A program made the translations under genes and the position numbers. 64,000 nucleotides of DNA from Lysinibacillus sp. JNUCC-52 (lineage in GTDB: Bacteria > Bacillota > Bacilli > Bacillales_A > Planococcaceae). Positions 45,251 through 55,355 of the stretch are shown here, piece by piece; within the stretch, counting starts at the first letter, position 1; each line of letters begins with the position of its first letter. The notes beneath the pieces were generated by a model. That model was given only the letters and a program-made list of their open reading frames with translations. It was not told the origin of the DNA and did not search any database. The stretch is taken from the NCBI RefSeq assembly GCF_015999545.1, contig NZ_CP065546.1, forward strand, positions 1,971,001 to 2,035,000. The letters are read 5' to 3'.

Positions 45251-45298
45251 TTATTGAACTCCCCTTCGTTTATTTAATTCCATTTTGTTGACTATGTA

Positions 45299-45405
45299 CG
45301 CCGTTATAAACGGCATTTTTATTGCGCTACATGTCTGACATACCATATCTTTCACTGGATTCAAGTGGAGGTAAATCCATACAGAATGCAATGTATCCCC
45401 CACTT
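45299..45405. other. Hairpins in the leader between ftsX and the EnvC-like gene
   Basis: Two inverted repeats: GCCGTTTATAACGGC-like (about 45300-45318) and AAGTGG-GG / CC-CCACTT with ATACA / TGTAT (about 45362-45405). Neither is followed by a T-run on the minus strand, so they are not clear terminators and may act in the mRNA leader. Confidence 0.4.
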
Positions 45406-45425
45406 AAAGTCTTTTCTGAAGCAAG

Positions 45426-46310
45426 TTAAACTTTTAAAAATTTACGTACAGACATGAAGCTTCCCCAAATACCAATAAGCACACCAATAAGCAGTAATAG
45501 ACCACTTACTTGATAGACAAGTGGTGAGAAGTCAAGAAGTTGAACAAGCTCACCTTGTAAACGAGGTGCAATAATTCTATATACATTGTGATAAAGTGTT
45601 GCGATAACCGCAATTGGGATAATAGAACCTAAAATCCCCAGCCACATACCTTCTAAAAGGAATGGAATTCGGACAAACGAATTTGTTGCACCTACTAGTT
45701 TCATAATTTCGATTTCATCGCGACGTGCGATAATCGTAATACGAATCGTATTAGAGATTAAGAAAATAGCTGTGAATAATAATCCTAAAATCAGCACAAG
45801 ACCTACATTACGACTAATATTTAAGAAGTTGAAAAGTTTTTCTACCTTACCTTCACCGTACTTCACGTCGTATGTATATTCATACTTATTAATTGTCTTT
45901 GCAACCGTGGCAGTTTGCTGTGGATCTGTTGCCTTCACATAAATAACATTTCGTAACGGGTTACTTTGCTCAAAAAGCTTAAAGTCATCCCCAAAATCTT
46001 TCACTAGCTTTGTCAATTCGTCTTCTTTCGTGGAATACTTAAATTCCGCAACATCAGGCAATTTTTCTATTTTTGCTAGTAATGCTTTTTCAGCAGCTTC
46101 ATCTGCTGTTTCATCAATTAATACTTTTATTTCAACGTCGTTCTCTAAATCTGATGCTACTTTATTCAAGTTCATCATAATTAGCGAGAATACACCTACT
46201 AATATCAAAGTCACTGTAACCGCGCTGACAGAAGCAATTGTCATCCAGCTATTACGCCCAAGTGATTTTATGCTCTCTCGAAAATGTCGTTTTACTGTAT
46301 TAAGCTTCAT
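45426..46310 (-). CDS. ftsX: Cell division ABC transporter-like permease FtsX
   Basis: A 294-residue membrane subunit with four helices (about 22-45, 175-200, 225-250 and 262-285) and an extracellular loop between helices 1 and 2 (residues 48-170) that contacts the hydrolase activator in the family. The cytosolic coupling segment ARRDEIEIMKLVGAT is typical. ATG start at 46310 lies inside the end of ftsE (overlap 11 bp) with GGAGGTGA upstream. The frame extends upstream to 46343 without use. FtsEX transmits a cytosolic ATP cycle to EnvC/CwlO-type hydrolases, next gene downstream. Confidence 0.96.
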   Translation of the reverse strand: MKLNTVKRHFRESIKSLGRNSWMTIASVSAVTVTLILVGVFSLIMMNLNKVASDLENDVEIKVLIDETADEAAEKALLAKIEKLPDVAEFKYSTKEDELTKLVKDFGDDFKLFEQSNPLRNVIYVKATDPQQTATVAKTINKYEYTYDVKYGEGKVEKLFNFLNISRNVGLVLILGLLFTAIFLISNTIRITIIARRDEIEIMKLVGATNSFVRIPFLLEGMWLGILGSIIPIAVIATLYHNVYRIIAPRLQGELVQLLDFSPLVYQVSGLLLLIGVLIGIWGSFMSVRKFLKV

Positions 46311-46986
46311 AGCCGTAGTCACCTCCGTGCTCATCACGGACAATCATACCGCCTTCAATCGCTATAACTCGACGACGAATGGTATTCACAATTTCGCGGT
46401 TGTGGGTTGCCATTACAATTGTCGTTCCCCGTGCATTAATTTCTTCAAATAAATTCATAATCTCCCATGATGTCTCTGGGTCCAGATTCCCTGTTGGTTC
46501 ATCTGCGATTACTACCTTTGGTACATTTACAATAGAACGTGCAATAGAAACACGTTGCTGTTCCCCGCCAGAAAGTTCATTTGGGAACATTCTTGCCTTA
46601 TGCTTTAATCCGACAAGATCTAAAACTTCCATAACTCGACGACGAATTTCAACAGGTTCCTCTTCAATTACCTCAAGTGCAAATGCTACATTTTCATAGA
46701 CATTTAATCTTGGAAGTAATTTGAAATCTTGGAAAACAACACCTAGTTGACGGCGCAAGAAAGGCACTTTTTTGTTTTTTAAATCACCTAAATTAATACC
46801 ATTAACAGTAATTTCACCTGAAGTTGCTTTTTCCTCACGGTACATTAATTTGATAAATGTCGATTTACCTGCACCACTTGGACCAACAACATAAACGAAT
46901 TCACCTTGTTTTATATTAACCGAAATGCCATTTGTCGCAACTACACCATTCGGATACTTCTTTGTCACATTTTTCATTTCTATCAT
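46300..46986 (-). CDS. ftsE: Cell division ATP-binding protein FtsE
   Basis: ABC ATPase of 228 residues. Walker A GPSGAGKS (35-42), Q-loop VVFQDFKLL, signature LSGGEQQR, Walker B VVIADEPTGNLD and the switch His in MATHNREIV are all present. ATG at 46986 with AGGTGG about ten bases upstream; the frame runs 63 bp further up without support. Partner of FtsX, which overlaps its end. Separated from yvlB by three hairpins, so it likely starts its own transcript. Confidence 0.97.
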   Translation of the reverse strand: MIEMKNVTKKYPNGVVATNGISVNIKQGEFVYVVGPSGAGKSTFIKLMYREEKATSGEITVNGINLGDLKNKKVPFLRRQLGVVFQDFKLLPRLNVYENVAFALEVIEEEPVEIRRRVMEVLDLVGLKHKARMFPNELSGGEQQRVSIARSIVNVPKVVIADEPTGNLDPETSWEIMNLFEEINARGTTIVMATHNREIVNTIRRRVIAIEGGMIVRDEHGGDYGYEA

Positions 46987-47109
46987 TTTTTTAAAACCAC
47001 CTAAACCTCTTATATGTAAGATGTATTCTTTTTCTATTATATCACTCAATCTATGTTTTTTTATTACAGTTTTATTTCATTCGTTGGCATTATATTCTAA
47101 TTATTTAAT

Positions 47110-47147
47110 GTCATTTGGAATATTTTTTTAAAATACACCAAATGACA
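47110..47147. other. AT-rich hairpin upstream of ftsE
   Basis: GTCATTTGG / CCAAATGAC nine-bp perfect arms around an A/T loop with seven T; role unclear. Confidence 0.5.
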
Positions 47148-47154
47148 ACAAATT

Positions 47155-47195
47155 AAAACAGGAATCGAAGGAAAGTACTAGTCGATTCCTGTTTT
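47155..47195. terminator. Bidirectional hairpin between yvlB and ftsE
   Basis: AAAACAGGAATCGA / TCGATTCCTGTTTT, 14 bp perfect, ending in T-rich sequence on each strand. Confidence 0.7.
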
Positions 47196-47217
47196 ATATC
47201 AATAAAAATGCATGTAA

Positions 47218-47253
47218 AAAAGAGCATTCAAGCAAGTTGCTTAGCTTGAATGC
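47218..47253 (-). terminator. Terminator of yvlB
   Basis: GCATTCAAGC / GCTTGAATGC followed on the minus strand by TCTTTTTT. Confidence 0.88.
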
Positions 47254-47264
47254 CCTATATTATT

Positions 47265-48464
47265 TTACATTTGTTGTTCGTCAGTCGTTGTATAACGAAT
47301 TAATACTGCTCCTGTTTTCGACTCTCCTTCGATAAATAAGCGATTTGCATTTTCCACTTCTTTATCAAAACGAACTACTTTAGTTAAAAATTGATCTTGC
47401 GTTTCAATTTTCGACGTATCTTGAATACCTACATCCACTTTGCCGAAGTTTGTTACAATTTTTCCGCTTAAAGACATTGTCCGTGGTACATAAATTTCAA
47501 CGGCTCCAGCAACTGTATGTGCTTTAATTTTTGATGAATTACTAGAGCATGTTGTGACAACAACATGTCCATTTATAGATTTCGCTTCTACTTCATCTAA
47601 TGCACCATCTAAATAAACACGTCCATTTAATGTTTCAGCTTCTAAATCTTTACCTCGTACATCTGTAAGTTCAATTGAGCCATTCGATGAATCTACTTCT
47701 GCCTTCGTAAATACTAGCTTAGAGCCTTTAATTGCTCCATTAAGTGTTTTAAGTTTTAACTGATCCAGCTCAATATCTTGCAGAGCAACACTACCGTTCA
47801 TTAAACGGACCGACAATTTATCTAACTTTTCCTTTGGCACAAGCAATTGTACATTGACCTGCACGAGCTTTAGCTGACTTAAAATACGAAGTGTGCCTTC
47901 CTCATTTTTCACAACAAATTGCTCTAAAAAATGATTACGTGTTTCTTCTTCGTTATCATTAAGAAGTGGTGCCTTTACTTTACAAATAATTTGGAAGTTA
48001 TCACCTTCACACGTTTCTAATGAAAAATTGCCATTCGGTAATTCAACAATGACATTTTCTACATTCTCTGCCGCTAGTTCTTCTGTATGTGTAAATTCAA
48101 ATTTATCACCAAATGGCGAAGAAACATCGAATTCTTTTACTTTTTTAACCGCCGTATTCATCATATCCATAAAGATGGAACCGATTTGCGATAAATCCTT
48201 ACGAAAATCATGCATTTCATCTTGGAAATATTTTGTGAAGTCTGCATCTTTTTTCTTTTCTTCTTCTTTAAACTCTGGATCTTTAAAGATAGACTCTTTC
48301 TCTGTTGAGGATTGCTGACCCATATTCGACACATCGCTATTACTACTTTGAGTGGACTTGCTAGGTTGCTCTAATGCTTCTAATAATGTAATCGCCTCTT
48401 GCGCTGAAATTGTTCCTTTTTCCACAAGTTCTAAAATTCGTTGACGTTCATTTTGCATAATCAT
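47265..48464 (-). CDS. yvlB: YvlB/LiaX-type protein (SHOCT-like N-terminus, DUF4097 beta-helix)
   Basis: A 399-residue cytosolic-looking protein. Residues 1-35 (ERQRILELVEKGTISAQEAITLLEAL, seen in part) form the YvlB/LiaX N-terminal helix pair; then an acidic linker (EEEKKKDADF); residues ~130-399 are DUF4097 repeats of the ladder type (VELPNGNF, LKTLNGAIKGS, VDSSNGSIELTDV, AETLNGRVYLDG, AKSINGHVVVTT). LiaX relatives report on cell-envelope and antimicrobial peptide stress. Start ATG 48464 or 48458, both near GGGAGG. In B. subtilis yvlB lies close to uvrA, as here. No signal peptide is seen. Confidence 0.88.
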   Translation of the reverse strand: MIMQNERQRILELVEKGTISAQEAITLLEALEQPSKSTQSSNSDVSNMGQQSSTEKESIFKDPEFKEEEKKKDADFTKYFQDEMHDFRKDLSQIGSIFMDMMNTAVKKVKEFDVSSPFGDKFEFTHTEELAAENVENVIVELPNGNFSLETCEGDNFQIICKVKAPLLNDNEEETRNHFLEQFVVKNEEGTLRILSQLKLVQVNVQLLVPKEKLDKLSVRLMNGSVALQDIELDQLKLKTLNGAIKGSKLVFTKAEVDSSNGSIELTDVRGKDLEAETLNGRVYLDGALDEVEAKSINGHVVVTTCSSNSSKIKAHTVAGAVEIYVPRTMSLSGKIVTNFGKVDVGIQDTSKIETQDQFLTKVVRFDKEVENANRLFIEGESKTGAVLIRYTTTDEQQM

Positions 48465-48603
48465 ATAGCCTCCCACAGATTGTTATATCTATTTATACGT
48501 ATCCCTATGTGAAAAGTTTCACTGAAAAAATGAAAAAGCATTGACTAGCACAAATTATGAAATATTACATTGCCGCTATTAGGTATATTTTTGATATGTG
48601 CAA

Positions 48604-48711
48604 TAAAATCTGCAAGATTTCCTAAGTGAGGACAAACCTTTTGCGAGCTGCTCCAAAAGCTAAAGAGTCTGCTAGGTGTTAAGTCCTTCACTCGGAAAAA
48701 GAGCAGATTTT
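48604..48711 (-). terminator. Long-arm terminator of uvrA
   Basis: About 108 bp: AAAATCTGC / GCAGATTTT ends, then TTTCC-AGTGA / TCACT-GGAAA, GAC / GTC and CCT / AGG around a 40-base loop; TTTTATT at the minus exit. Similar in design to the one at 39083. Confidence 0.7.
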
Positions 48712-48745
48712 TATAATAAAATTCCCCTATTTACTGATTGAAAAT

Positions 48746-51610
48746 TTATTTAGATGCCTCTGCTAAAGCAGCTTCCATACGCATTCGATCACGTGTTAAT
48801 ATCGGTTTTAAATATTTCCCTGTATAAGAGCCAGCTACTTCCACTACTTCCTCTGGCGTTCCTGTTGCAACAATGGTACCACCCTTGTCGCCACCCTCTG
48901 GCCCCAAGTCAATAATGTAATCCGCTGTTTTAATAACATCTAAATTATGCTCTATAACAAGTACAGAGTCACCATTTTCAACAAGTCGTTGCAACACAAG
49001 CAATAAGCGTGCAATATCATCCGCATGTAAACCCGTTGTAGGCTCGTCTAAAATGTAAAATGACTTACCTGTTGAACGGCGATGTAATTCTGAAGCCAAT
49101 TTCACACGCTGTGCTTCACCACCAGAGAGAGTCGTAGCAGGTTGTCCTAATTTCATATACCCTAACCCTACATCAACAATCGTTTGTAATTTACGTTGGA
49201 TTTTAGGAATATTTTCAAAGAACACTACCGCATTTTCAATTGTCATATCTAAAATATCCGCAATACTTTTATCTTTATATTTCACTTCTAGTGTTTCTCG
49301 GTTGTAGCGTTTTCCATGACAAACTTCACATGGCACATAAACATCTGGCAGGAAATGCATTTCAATTTTAATGATTCCGTCGCCACGACATGCTTCACAA
49401 CGACCACCTTTAACGTTAAAGCTAAAACGCCCTTTTTTATAGCCGCGTACTTTTGCCTCATTTGTTGTTGCGAAAACATCTCGAATATCATCAAATACAC
49501 CTGTATACGTTGCAGGATTTGAGCGTGGCGTTCTTCCGATTGGTGATTGGTCAATATCAATGACTTTTTCCAATTCCTCTAACCCTGTGACTTCTTTATG
49601 AGCACCAGGCTTCACCTTTGAACGATTAAGCTTTTGTGCTAAAGATTTATATAAAATTTCATTAATTAGCGTAGATTTCCCTGAGCCAGAAACACCTGTC
49701 ACTGCTACAAATAGACCTAATGGTACATCTACTTTAACGTTTTGAAGGTTATTTTCCTTTGCTCCTAAAATAGATAGTTTACGACCATCTGGTTTACGAC
49801 GCTCGATTGGGAGAGGAATAAATTTCTTGCCACTTAAATATTGCCCTGTTAACGACTTAGGGTTATCCATTACTTCCTGTGGTGTACCTGAGGCAACAAT
49901 TTGTCCCCCTTGTACACCAGCCCCTGGTCCAACATCAATAAGATAATCCGCTGCGAGCATTGTATCTTCATCATGTTCAACTACAATTAGCGTATTTCCA
50001 ATATCACGCATATTTTGTAACGTACTAATAAGACGGTCATTATCACGCTGGTGTAGCCCTATTGATGGCTCATCTAAAATATAAAGCACACCCGTTAAGC
50101 GAGAACCGATTTGCGTTGCTAGGCGAATACGCTGAGCCTCCCCGCCTGAAAGTGTCCCCGCAGCACGATTTAATGTTAAATAGTCTAACCCTACATTCAC
50201 TAAGAACCCGAGTCGTTCTTCAATTTCACGCAAAACCAGTTTTGCAATTTGCATATCCTTTTCAGATAAATCGAGCTCTTTGAAAAACGTATCGGCATCC
50301 TGAATCGAATACTCTGTTACTTGTCCGATATGCTGATCGGCAATTTTCACTGCTAATGTTTCGGGTTTTAAGCGGTAGCCTTTGCATGATGGACAAGCTT
50401 GCTGTGCCATATATTTTTCCATTTGTTCTCGTACATAATCCGAAGTTGTCTCCTTAAAACGACGCTCTACGTTACGAACAACACCTTCGAATTCAATCAT
50501 TTGATCTCGCACATTGCCAAACTCATTTTCATAATGGAAGTGAATTTTATCTTTACCTGAGCCAAATAAAACCTTATCCATCTTTTCTTTAGGTATATCT
50601 TTGACAGGTACATCCATTGGAATATCGTAATGGTCACATACAGCTTTTAATAGCTGTGGATAATATTGTGAGCTTGTAGGCTCCCACGGTGCAATAGCAT
50701 GCTCTAGTAATGAGCGATCCCAATCTGGCACGATAAGATCCAGATCAACCTCTTGTGTCGTGCCTAAACCGTCACAGCTTGTGCACGCTCCAAAAGGACT
50801 GTTAAATGAAAACATACGAGGCTCTAATTCCCCAATTGAAAATCCACATAATGGGCAAGCATGATGTTCGCTAAATAATAATTCTTCATGCTCCATTACA
50901 TCTACAAGTACGCGCCCTTCCGCCAATCGAAGTGCTGTTTCTAATGAATCACTAAGACGAGCTGCAATTCCTTCTTTTACAACAACACGATCGACTACAA
51001 CTTCTATCGAATGCTTTTTATTTTTATCAAGATCAATTGCATCATCTAAATCGCGTAATTCTCCATCAATTCGTACACGAACAAAGCCTTGCTTCTTCAA
51101 ATCCTCAAGTATTTTTACATGTGTTCCTTTACGCCCAGAAATCATTGGTGCAAGTAATTGCATTTTCGTACGTTCTGGGTAGACGAGCAAACGATCCACC
51201 ATTTGCTCAATCGTTTGAGACGTAATCTCAATACCGTGATTTGGACAAATCGGCTTGCCAATACGAGCAAATAGTAAACGCAAATAATCATAAATTTCCG
51301 TAACTGTTCCGACTGTTGAGCGTGGGTTTCGGCTCGTCGTTTTTTGATCGATTGAAATGGCAGGCGATAGCCCTTCTATTGCATCTACATCGGGTTTATC
51401 CATTTGGCCAAGAAATTGGCGAGCATATGCCGATAATGATTCGACATAGCGACGTTGTCCTTCAGCGTAAATCGTATCAAACGCCAATGATGACTTTCCA
51501 GACCCAGATAAACCTGTTATCACAACTAATTGGTCACGTGGAATTGTGACATTTATATTTTTTAAATTATGTGCTCGTGCACCTTGCACGACAATTTCTG
51601 TATTTTTCAC
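48746..51610 (-). CDS. uvrA: Excinuclease ABC subunit A
   Basis: Damage-recognition ATPase of nucleotide excision repair, 954 residues. Two ABC-type modules: Walker [10 protein letters not shown] and GVSGSGKST, signatures LSGGEAQR twice. Zinc fingers: CPLCGFSIG with CTSCDG, and CEACRGDG with CEVCHG. The UvrB-binding region and the long insertion are in place. GTG start at 51610 with AAGGGTGAT. It lies seven bases after uvrB in one operon and ends at a long hairpin. Full length for the family. Confidence 0.98.
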   Translation of the reverse strand: MKNTEIVVQGARAHNLKNINVTIPRDQLVVITGLSGSGKSSLAFDTIYAEGQRRYVESLSAYARQFLGQMDKPDVDAIEGLSPAISIDQKTTSRNPRSTVGTVTEIYDYLRLLFARIGKPICPNHGIEITSQTIEQMVDRLLVYPERTKMQLLAPMISGRKGTHVKILEDLKKQGFVRVRIDGELRDLDDAIDLDKNKKHSIEVVVDRVVVKEGIAARLSDSLETALRLAEGRVLVDVMEHEELLFSEHHACPLCGFSIGELEPRMFSFNSPFGACTSCDGLGTTQEVDLDLIVPDWDRSLLEHAIAPWEPTSSQYYPQLLKAVCDHYDIPMDVPVKDIPKEKMDKVLFGSGKDKIHFHYENEFGNVRDQMIEFEGVVRNVERRFKETTSDYVREQMEKYMAQQACPSCKGYRLKPETLAVKIADQHIGQVTEYSIQDADTFFKELDLSEKDMQIAKLVLREIEERLGFLVNVGLDYLTLNRAAGTLSGGEAQRIRLATQIGSRLTGVLYILDEPSIGLHQRDNDRLISTLQNMRDIGNTLIVVEHDEDTMLAADYLIDVGPGAGVQGGQIVASGTPQEVMDNPKSLTGQYLSGKKFIPLPIERRKPDGRKLSILGAKENNLQNVKVDVPLGLFVAVTGVSGSGKSTLINEILYKSLAQKLNRSKVKPGAHKEVTGLEELEKVIDIDQSPIGRTPRSNPATYTGVFDDIRDVFATTNEAKVRGYKKGRFSFNVKGGRCEACRGDGIIKIEMHFLPDVYVPCEVCHGKRYNRETLEVKYKDKSIADILDMTIENAVVFFENIPKIQRKLQTIVDVGLGYMKLGQPATTLSGGEAQRVKLASELHRRSTGKSFYILDEPTTGLHADDIARLLLVLQRLVENGDSVLVIEHNLDVIKTADYIIDLGPEGGDKGGTIVATGTPEEVVEVAGSYTGKYLKPILTRDRMRMEAALAEASK

Positions 51611-51617
51611 AAGCCAA

Positions 51618-53597
51618 TCACCCTTCTGCTTTCAATTCAAATATTGTATCGCGAAGCTCTGCTGCACGTTCGAAATCAAGTGCTTTTGCCGCTTCCTTCA
51701 TCTCCAATTCAAGAGTAGCAAGTAATTTCTCTCTTTCTACTTTCGTTAACTTTTTGCCTTTTGTTGCTTTTGTTACATAAGACTCCTCTTCCTCTGCCAC
51801 CTGTGTCGCACGAATAACATCTGGAATCTTTTTGACAATTGTTTTCGGTGTAATACCATGTTCTTCGTTGTAAGCCATTTGAATTGTACGGCGGCGTTTT
51901 GTTTCCTCAATAGCCTTTTTCATAGAATCAGTCATATTGTCCGCATACATGATGACATGACCATTCGCATTACGTGCAGCACGGCCAATTGTTTGAATAA
52001 GAGAACGCTCTGAACGTAAAAAGCCTTCCTTATCTGCATCTAAAATTGCTACTAGTGATACTTCAGGAATATCTAAGCCTTCACGCAATAAGTTAATGCC
52101 GATAAGTACATCATATGTACCTTTACGAAGTTCGCGGATAATCTCGATACGCTCTAGTGTCTTAATCTCTGAATGTAAGTATTCCACTTTTAAGCCCATT
52201 TCCTTCAAATAAGCTGATAAATCTTCCGACATTTTTTTCGTCAATGTTGTAACAAGTACACGCTCATTGCGCGCAATACGATCATGTATTTCATCAATTA
52301 AATCATCAATTTGCCCTTCAATTGGACGAACATCAATTAACGGATCTAATAATCCTGTTGGACGTATAATTTGTTCTACCATTTCTGGAGTATGTTCAAT
52401 TTCATATGGGCCAGGTGTTGCTGATACATAAATTGCTTGATGAATATGTTTCTCAAATTCCTCAAAACGTAATGGACGATTGTCTAGTGCAGATGGTAAA
52501 CGGAAACCATGCTCTACAAGAACACCTTTACGCGCCTGATCCCCATTATACATACCCCGTACTTGTGGTAATGTCACATGGCTTTCATCAACTACAAGTA
52601 AAAAGTCCTCTGGGAAGTAATCAAGTAACGTATAGGGTGTTGCTCCAGCTTCACGTAATGTTAAATGGCGTGAGTAGTTTTCAATACCTGAGCAAAAGCC
52701 CATTTCTCGCATCATTTCTAAATCATAGCGTGTACGCTGTTCTAAACGCTGCGCCTCTAATAGCTTATCTTCTGCCCGCAATAGCTCAAGACGTTGCTCT
52801 AATTCTTGTTCTATATTGTCAATTGCTTTAAGCATTTTTTCTTCACGCGTAACGAAGTGGGATGCTGGGAAAATGGCTACATGGTCTCGATCTGCCAATA
52901 TTTCTCCCGTTAAAGCATCTACTTCTCGAATTCGATCAATTTCATCTCCGAAAAATTCGACACGTACGCAATGTTCATCACGAGATGCTGGGAAAATTTC
53001 CACAACGTCTCCTCGCACACGGAACGTCCCACGAGTAAAACTAATATCATTGCGTTCATATTGCACGTCGACTAATTTTCGAAGTAATTGATTGCGCTCA
53101 ATTTCCATCCCTGTGCGAATTGATACAACCAATTCCCGATATTCTTCTGGAGAACCTAAACCGTATATGCAGGATACGGAGGCAATAATAATAACATCAT
53201 CGCGTTCAAAAAGTGCCGAAGTAGCTGAGTGACGCAGTTTGTCGATTTCATCATTAATGCTTGAATCCTTTTCGATATACGTATCGGTTTGCGGAACATA
53301 CGCTTCGGGCTGAAAGTAGTCATAATAACTTACAAAGTATTCAACCGCATTATTTGGGAAGAACTCTTTGAACTCACTATATAATTGACCCGCAAGTGTT
53401 TTATTGTGGGCCATAATCAGTGTTGGTTTTTTTATTTGCTGAATGACGTTAGAAATCGTAAACGTTTTACCCGTCCCTGTTGCTCCAAGTAATGTTTGAT
53501 GTCGTTTCCCTTCACGTACACCCTCCACTAATTCTGCAATCGCCTGTGGCTGATCCCCATTAGGCTGATATGGCGCCTGTAAATCAAATGTTTGCAC
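51618..53597 (-). CDS. uvrB: Excinuclease ABC subunit B
   Basis: Helicase-like damage-verification subunit, 659 residues: Walker [10 protein letters not shown], the beta-hairpin [25 protein letters not shown] (motif II), [16 protein letters not shown] and QTIGRAARN (motif VI), then the C-terminal UVR/coiled-coil motif [16 protein letters not shown] that binds UvrC. GTG start at 53597 with AAAGGAC. A LexA box upstream places uvrBA in the SOS response. It partners with uvrA seven bases downstream. Confidence 0.98.
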   Translation of the reverse strand: MQTFDLQAPYQPNGDQPQAIAELVEGVREGKRHQTLLGATGTGKTFTISNVIQQIKKPTLIMAHNKTLAGQLYSEFKEFFPNNAVEYFVSYYDYFQPEAYVPQTDTYIEKDSSINDEIDKLRHSATSALFERDDVIIIASVSCIYGLGSPEEYRELVVSIRTGMEIERNQLLRKLVDVQYERNDISFTRGTFRVRGDVVEIFPASRDEHCVRVEFFGDEIDRIREVDALTGEILADRDHVAIFPASHFVTREEKMLKAIDNIEQELEQRLELLRAEDKLLEAQRLEQRTRYDLEMMREMGFCSGIENYSRHLTLREAGATPYTLLDYFPEDFLLVVDESHVTLPQVRGMYNGDQARKGVLVEHGFRLPSALDNRPLRFEEFEKHIHQAIYVSATPGPYEIEHTPEMVEQIIRPTGLLDPLIDVRPIEGQIDDLIDEIHDRIARNERVLVTTLTKKMSEDLSAYLKEMGLKVEYLHSEIKTLERIEIIRELRKGTYDVLIGINLLREGLDIPEVSLVAILDADKEGFLRSERSLIQTIGRAARNANGHVIMYADNMTDSMKKAIEETKRRRTIQMAYNEEHGITPKTIVKKIPDVIRATQVAEEEESYVTKATKGKKLTKVEREKLLATLELEMKEAAKALDFERAAELRDTIFELKAEG

Positions 53598-53670
53598 GCA
53601 TGTCCCCGTCCTTTCCTTCCAATTTGTACATATATTTTAGCATAGCAGTATTAAAATATCGAACATTTAA

Positions 53671-53684
53671 CGAACGAATGTTTG
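53671..53684. promoter_or_regulatory. LexA (DinR) SOS box upstream of uvrB
   Basis: CGAACGAATGTTTG fits the Bacillus SOS consensus CGAACRNRYGTTYG. On the minus strand a TAAAAT -10 (about 30 bp closer to the gene) with TTCGAT at 18 bp makes the site overlap the promoter. Confidence 0.82.
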
Positions 53685-53857
53685 TTATTTTTTCATTTTC
53701 AATTTTTGGTATGTCTCTTTCAGTTACGATCAACTTCTATCCTTTATACCCATGATTAGATATATACCCATTCTTTAATCATAGAATTCTAGAAAAATAA
53801 AAGATTTTACAGCAAGCAATAATCTATCGGCACGCTTATCGTCTAGTTCATGAGACA
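53685..53857. other. Spacer between uvrB promoter and the IDEAL-domain gene
   Basis: Nothing convincing seen; AT-rich with short frames lacking ribosome sites. Confidence 0.4.
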
Positions 53858-53893
53858 AAAAAATCCGCTCTCCTGTAGTGGAGAGCGGTTTTA
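53856..53893 (-). terminator. Terminator of the IDEAL-domain gene
   Basis: CCGCTCTCC / GGAGAGCGG with a six-base loop, then TTTTTTT on the minus strand. Confidence 0.88.
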
Positions 53894-53898
53894 TCATA

Positions 53899-54141
53899 TT
53901 ATTCACTTGCTACTTTGTGTAAAGCTTCTAGTTCAGTTGCGTATAAGTGAAAAGCTTTTTTATCTCGTTCATCGAGTGTTCTATCTATCAGAACCATTAG
54001 CTGTTCTTCACGATGTATACGCTGGATATGATTTAAAAATAAATCTAAATAAATCTCGTTCAATAATTTCTCTGCCTCATCAATTTTTTTGGACTGACCA
54101 ACGGCTTTTAGAAAATCTGTGTACGAATAATATTTATCCAA
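53899..54141 (-). CDS. Small IDEAL-domain-like protein
   Basis: An 80-residue acidic, helical protein. The C-terminal half (LMVLIDRTLDERDKKAFHLYATEL) fits the IDEAL domain, a short helical module found in Bacillales, for example at the end of YpiB; function unclear, possibly protein binding. The start is TTG at 54141, five bases after GAGGTGA; the GTG at 54150 is inside that ribosome site. It is a single gene with a strong terminator and is divergent from the first ComK-like gene, 230 bp away. Confidence 0.7.
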   Translation of the reverse strand: MDKYYSYTDFLKAVGQSKKIDEAEKLLNEIYLDLFLNHIQRIHREEQLMVLIDRTLDERDKKAFHLYATELEALHKVASE

Positions 54142-54369
54142 CGATCTCACCTCGATCCTTTTCTAAATTATAAGAAAATTTAGATTAAAATGCAACGCTA
54201 AACAAATAAAAATCATCTATTATTTATTAGAATTATAGCGTAATTTCGAGTAAATCCCTTAGGAAAAAGCATCAAATTTCTATATATTTTAAGCTTAAAT
54301 CTATATTTCCAGATTGTATTTTTGTCATTTACACTACAAATAATCACTATCAAAAGGAGGTTTTTACAT

Positions 54370-54879
54370 ATGTCATCAAATTATGTGAATGGTTATTTAA
54401 TGTCTTTCAATACTTATTTATTACAACCGATTCAGCATGAATCTAAAGTTTTTACTCGAGTTATCGACAAGCATAATGAGCTTATTGTGACACGCAAACC
54501 TTTGCATGTTTTACGCAAATCTTGCATCTCATTAGGCACGACTTATGAAGCGGCAAAACATTCAGCAAAGCGTTTTTTTGGTAATCAACATAAGCTTCCC
54601 ATAGTCGTCGCATATGATTATGGCTTTCCATGTATTTTTTTACCGACCTATTCACCAAACTCTATACACAATATTTGGATTGGGCTTCATGCTATTTCAA
54701 ATATTTCACCAAGTAATGAAGGCTGTATTATTACATTGAAAAATGATATGGAAATTGAATTGCCTATTAAATATGCTTCGATTAGTAAACAATTTGTGAA
54801 TGCTTCCATGCTTTATAAACATTATATGGGTGAGCGTAAACAACTTAGCCATGATGCTCCGTATCATCCACCATTTTAA
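54370..54879 (+). CDS. ComK-family competence regulator, paralogue 1
   Basis: A 169-residue ComK homologue. Family blocks: KPLHVLRKSCISLGTTYEAA (counterpart of the PLQIVDRSC..GSSY block), KLPIVVAYDYGFPCIFLPT, IWIGLHAI and MEIELPIKYASI. ComK binds pairs of A/T-rich boxes and turns on DNA-uptake genes. The start is ATG at 54370 with AAAGGAGG, the strongest ribosome site around; the frame begins 48 bp earlier without one. The FMLYPK motif that MecA uses on B. subtilis ComK is not present. Flanked downstream by repeats, then prfB. Confidence 0.85.
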   Translation: MSSNYVNGYLMSFNTYLLQPIQHESKVFTRVIDKHNELIVTRKPLHVLRKSCISLGTTYEAAKHSAKRFFGNQHKLPIVVAYDYGFPCIFLPTYSPNSIHNIWIGLHAISNISPSNEGCIITLKNDMEIELPIKYASISKQFVNASMLYKHYMGERKQLSHDAPYHPPF

Positions 54880-54976
54880 TGAGAAGGTTCACTTGAGTAT
54901 TAATAAAATATCTACTTGTTAGGGTTAGTAGGAGCTGTCACAAAAAATGCTCTATTCATGTGACTCTTCCTAAAGC

Positions 54977-55092
54977 GTAAAAACCCACTTCGCTTTCCGC
55001 GGGCACACACATAAGCCGCAACCTTCGCTAACGCGCGGTTTGTTGCGTCTTACGTTCTGTGTATTCCCGCTGGAGTCTACGTGGATTTTTAC
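54977..55092. repeat. Dispersed palindromic repeat, type B, copy 1
   Basis: 116 bp: outer arms GTAAAAACCCACTTCG / CTACGTGGATTTTTAC, the shared CGCTTTCCGCGGG / CCCGCTGGAGTC junctions, inner arms TAAGCCGCAA / TTGCGTCTTA. The core equals type A, but the outer 20 bp are different. Confidence 0.85.
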
Positions 55093-55186
55093 TTAGAAAT
55101 TTATATATCAATGTTCTACTAGCAGTGCAAGGTGGATATTGCGTAGCGGATTTCCTCTTCTATTTTTTGCATTGGATATTCTAATG

Positions 55187-55301
55187 CGAAAAACCCACTT
55201 CGCTTTCCGCGGGCACTTCGTAAGCCGTAACATTCGCTGTTGCGTCGTTTGTTACGTCTTACATTGGGTGCATTCCCGCTGAATGCTTTGTGGGTTTTTT
55301 G
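55187..55301. repeat. Type B palindromic repeat, copy 2
   Basis: 115 bp: GAAAAACCCACTTCGCTTTC at the left end and GCTTTGTGGGTTTTTTG at the right; inner arms TAAGCCGTAACA / TGTTACGTCTTA show compensating changes (GTAACA with TGTTAC) relative to copy 1. Confidence 0.85.
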
Positions 55302-55321
55302 TTTGATAACCTTACTAACAA

Positions 55322-55352
55322 AATTCTGAATTGTTTGAGTGACTGGCACTTA
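55322..55352. repeat. GTTTGAGTGACTGGCACT motif copy 4
   Basis: TTCTGAATTGTTTGAGTGAC then TGGCACTTATCATT, immediately after the second type B palindrome and just past the prfB stop. Confidence 0.7.
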
Positions 55353-55355
55353 TCA

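Noticed and set aside
45299..45320. Small GCCGTT hairpin with TTTTT as a terminator on the plus strand
   Set aside because: No plus-strand gene ends there; kept only as a leader structure.
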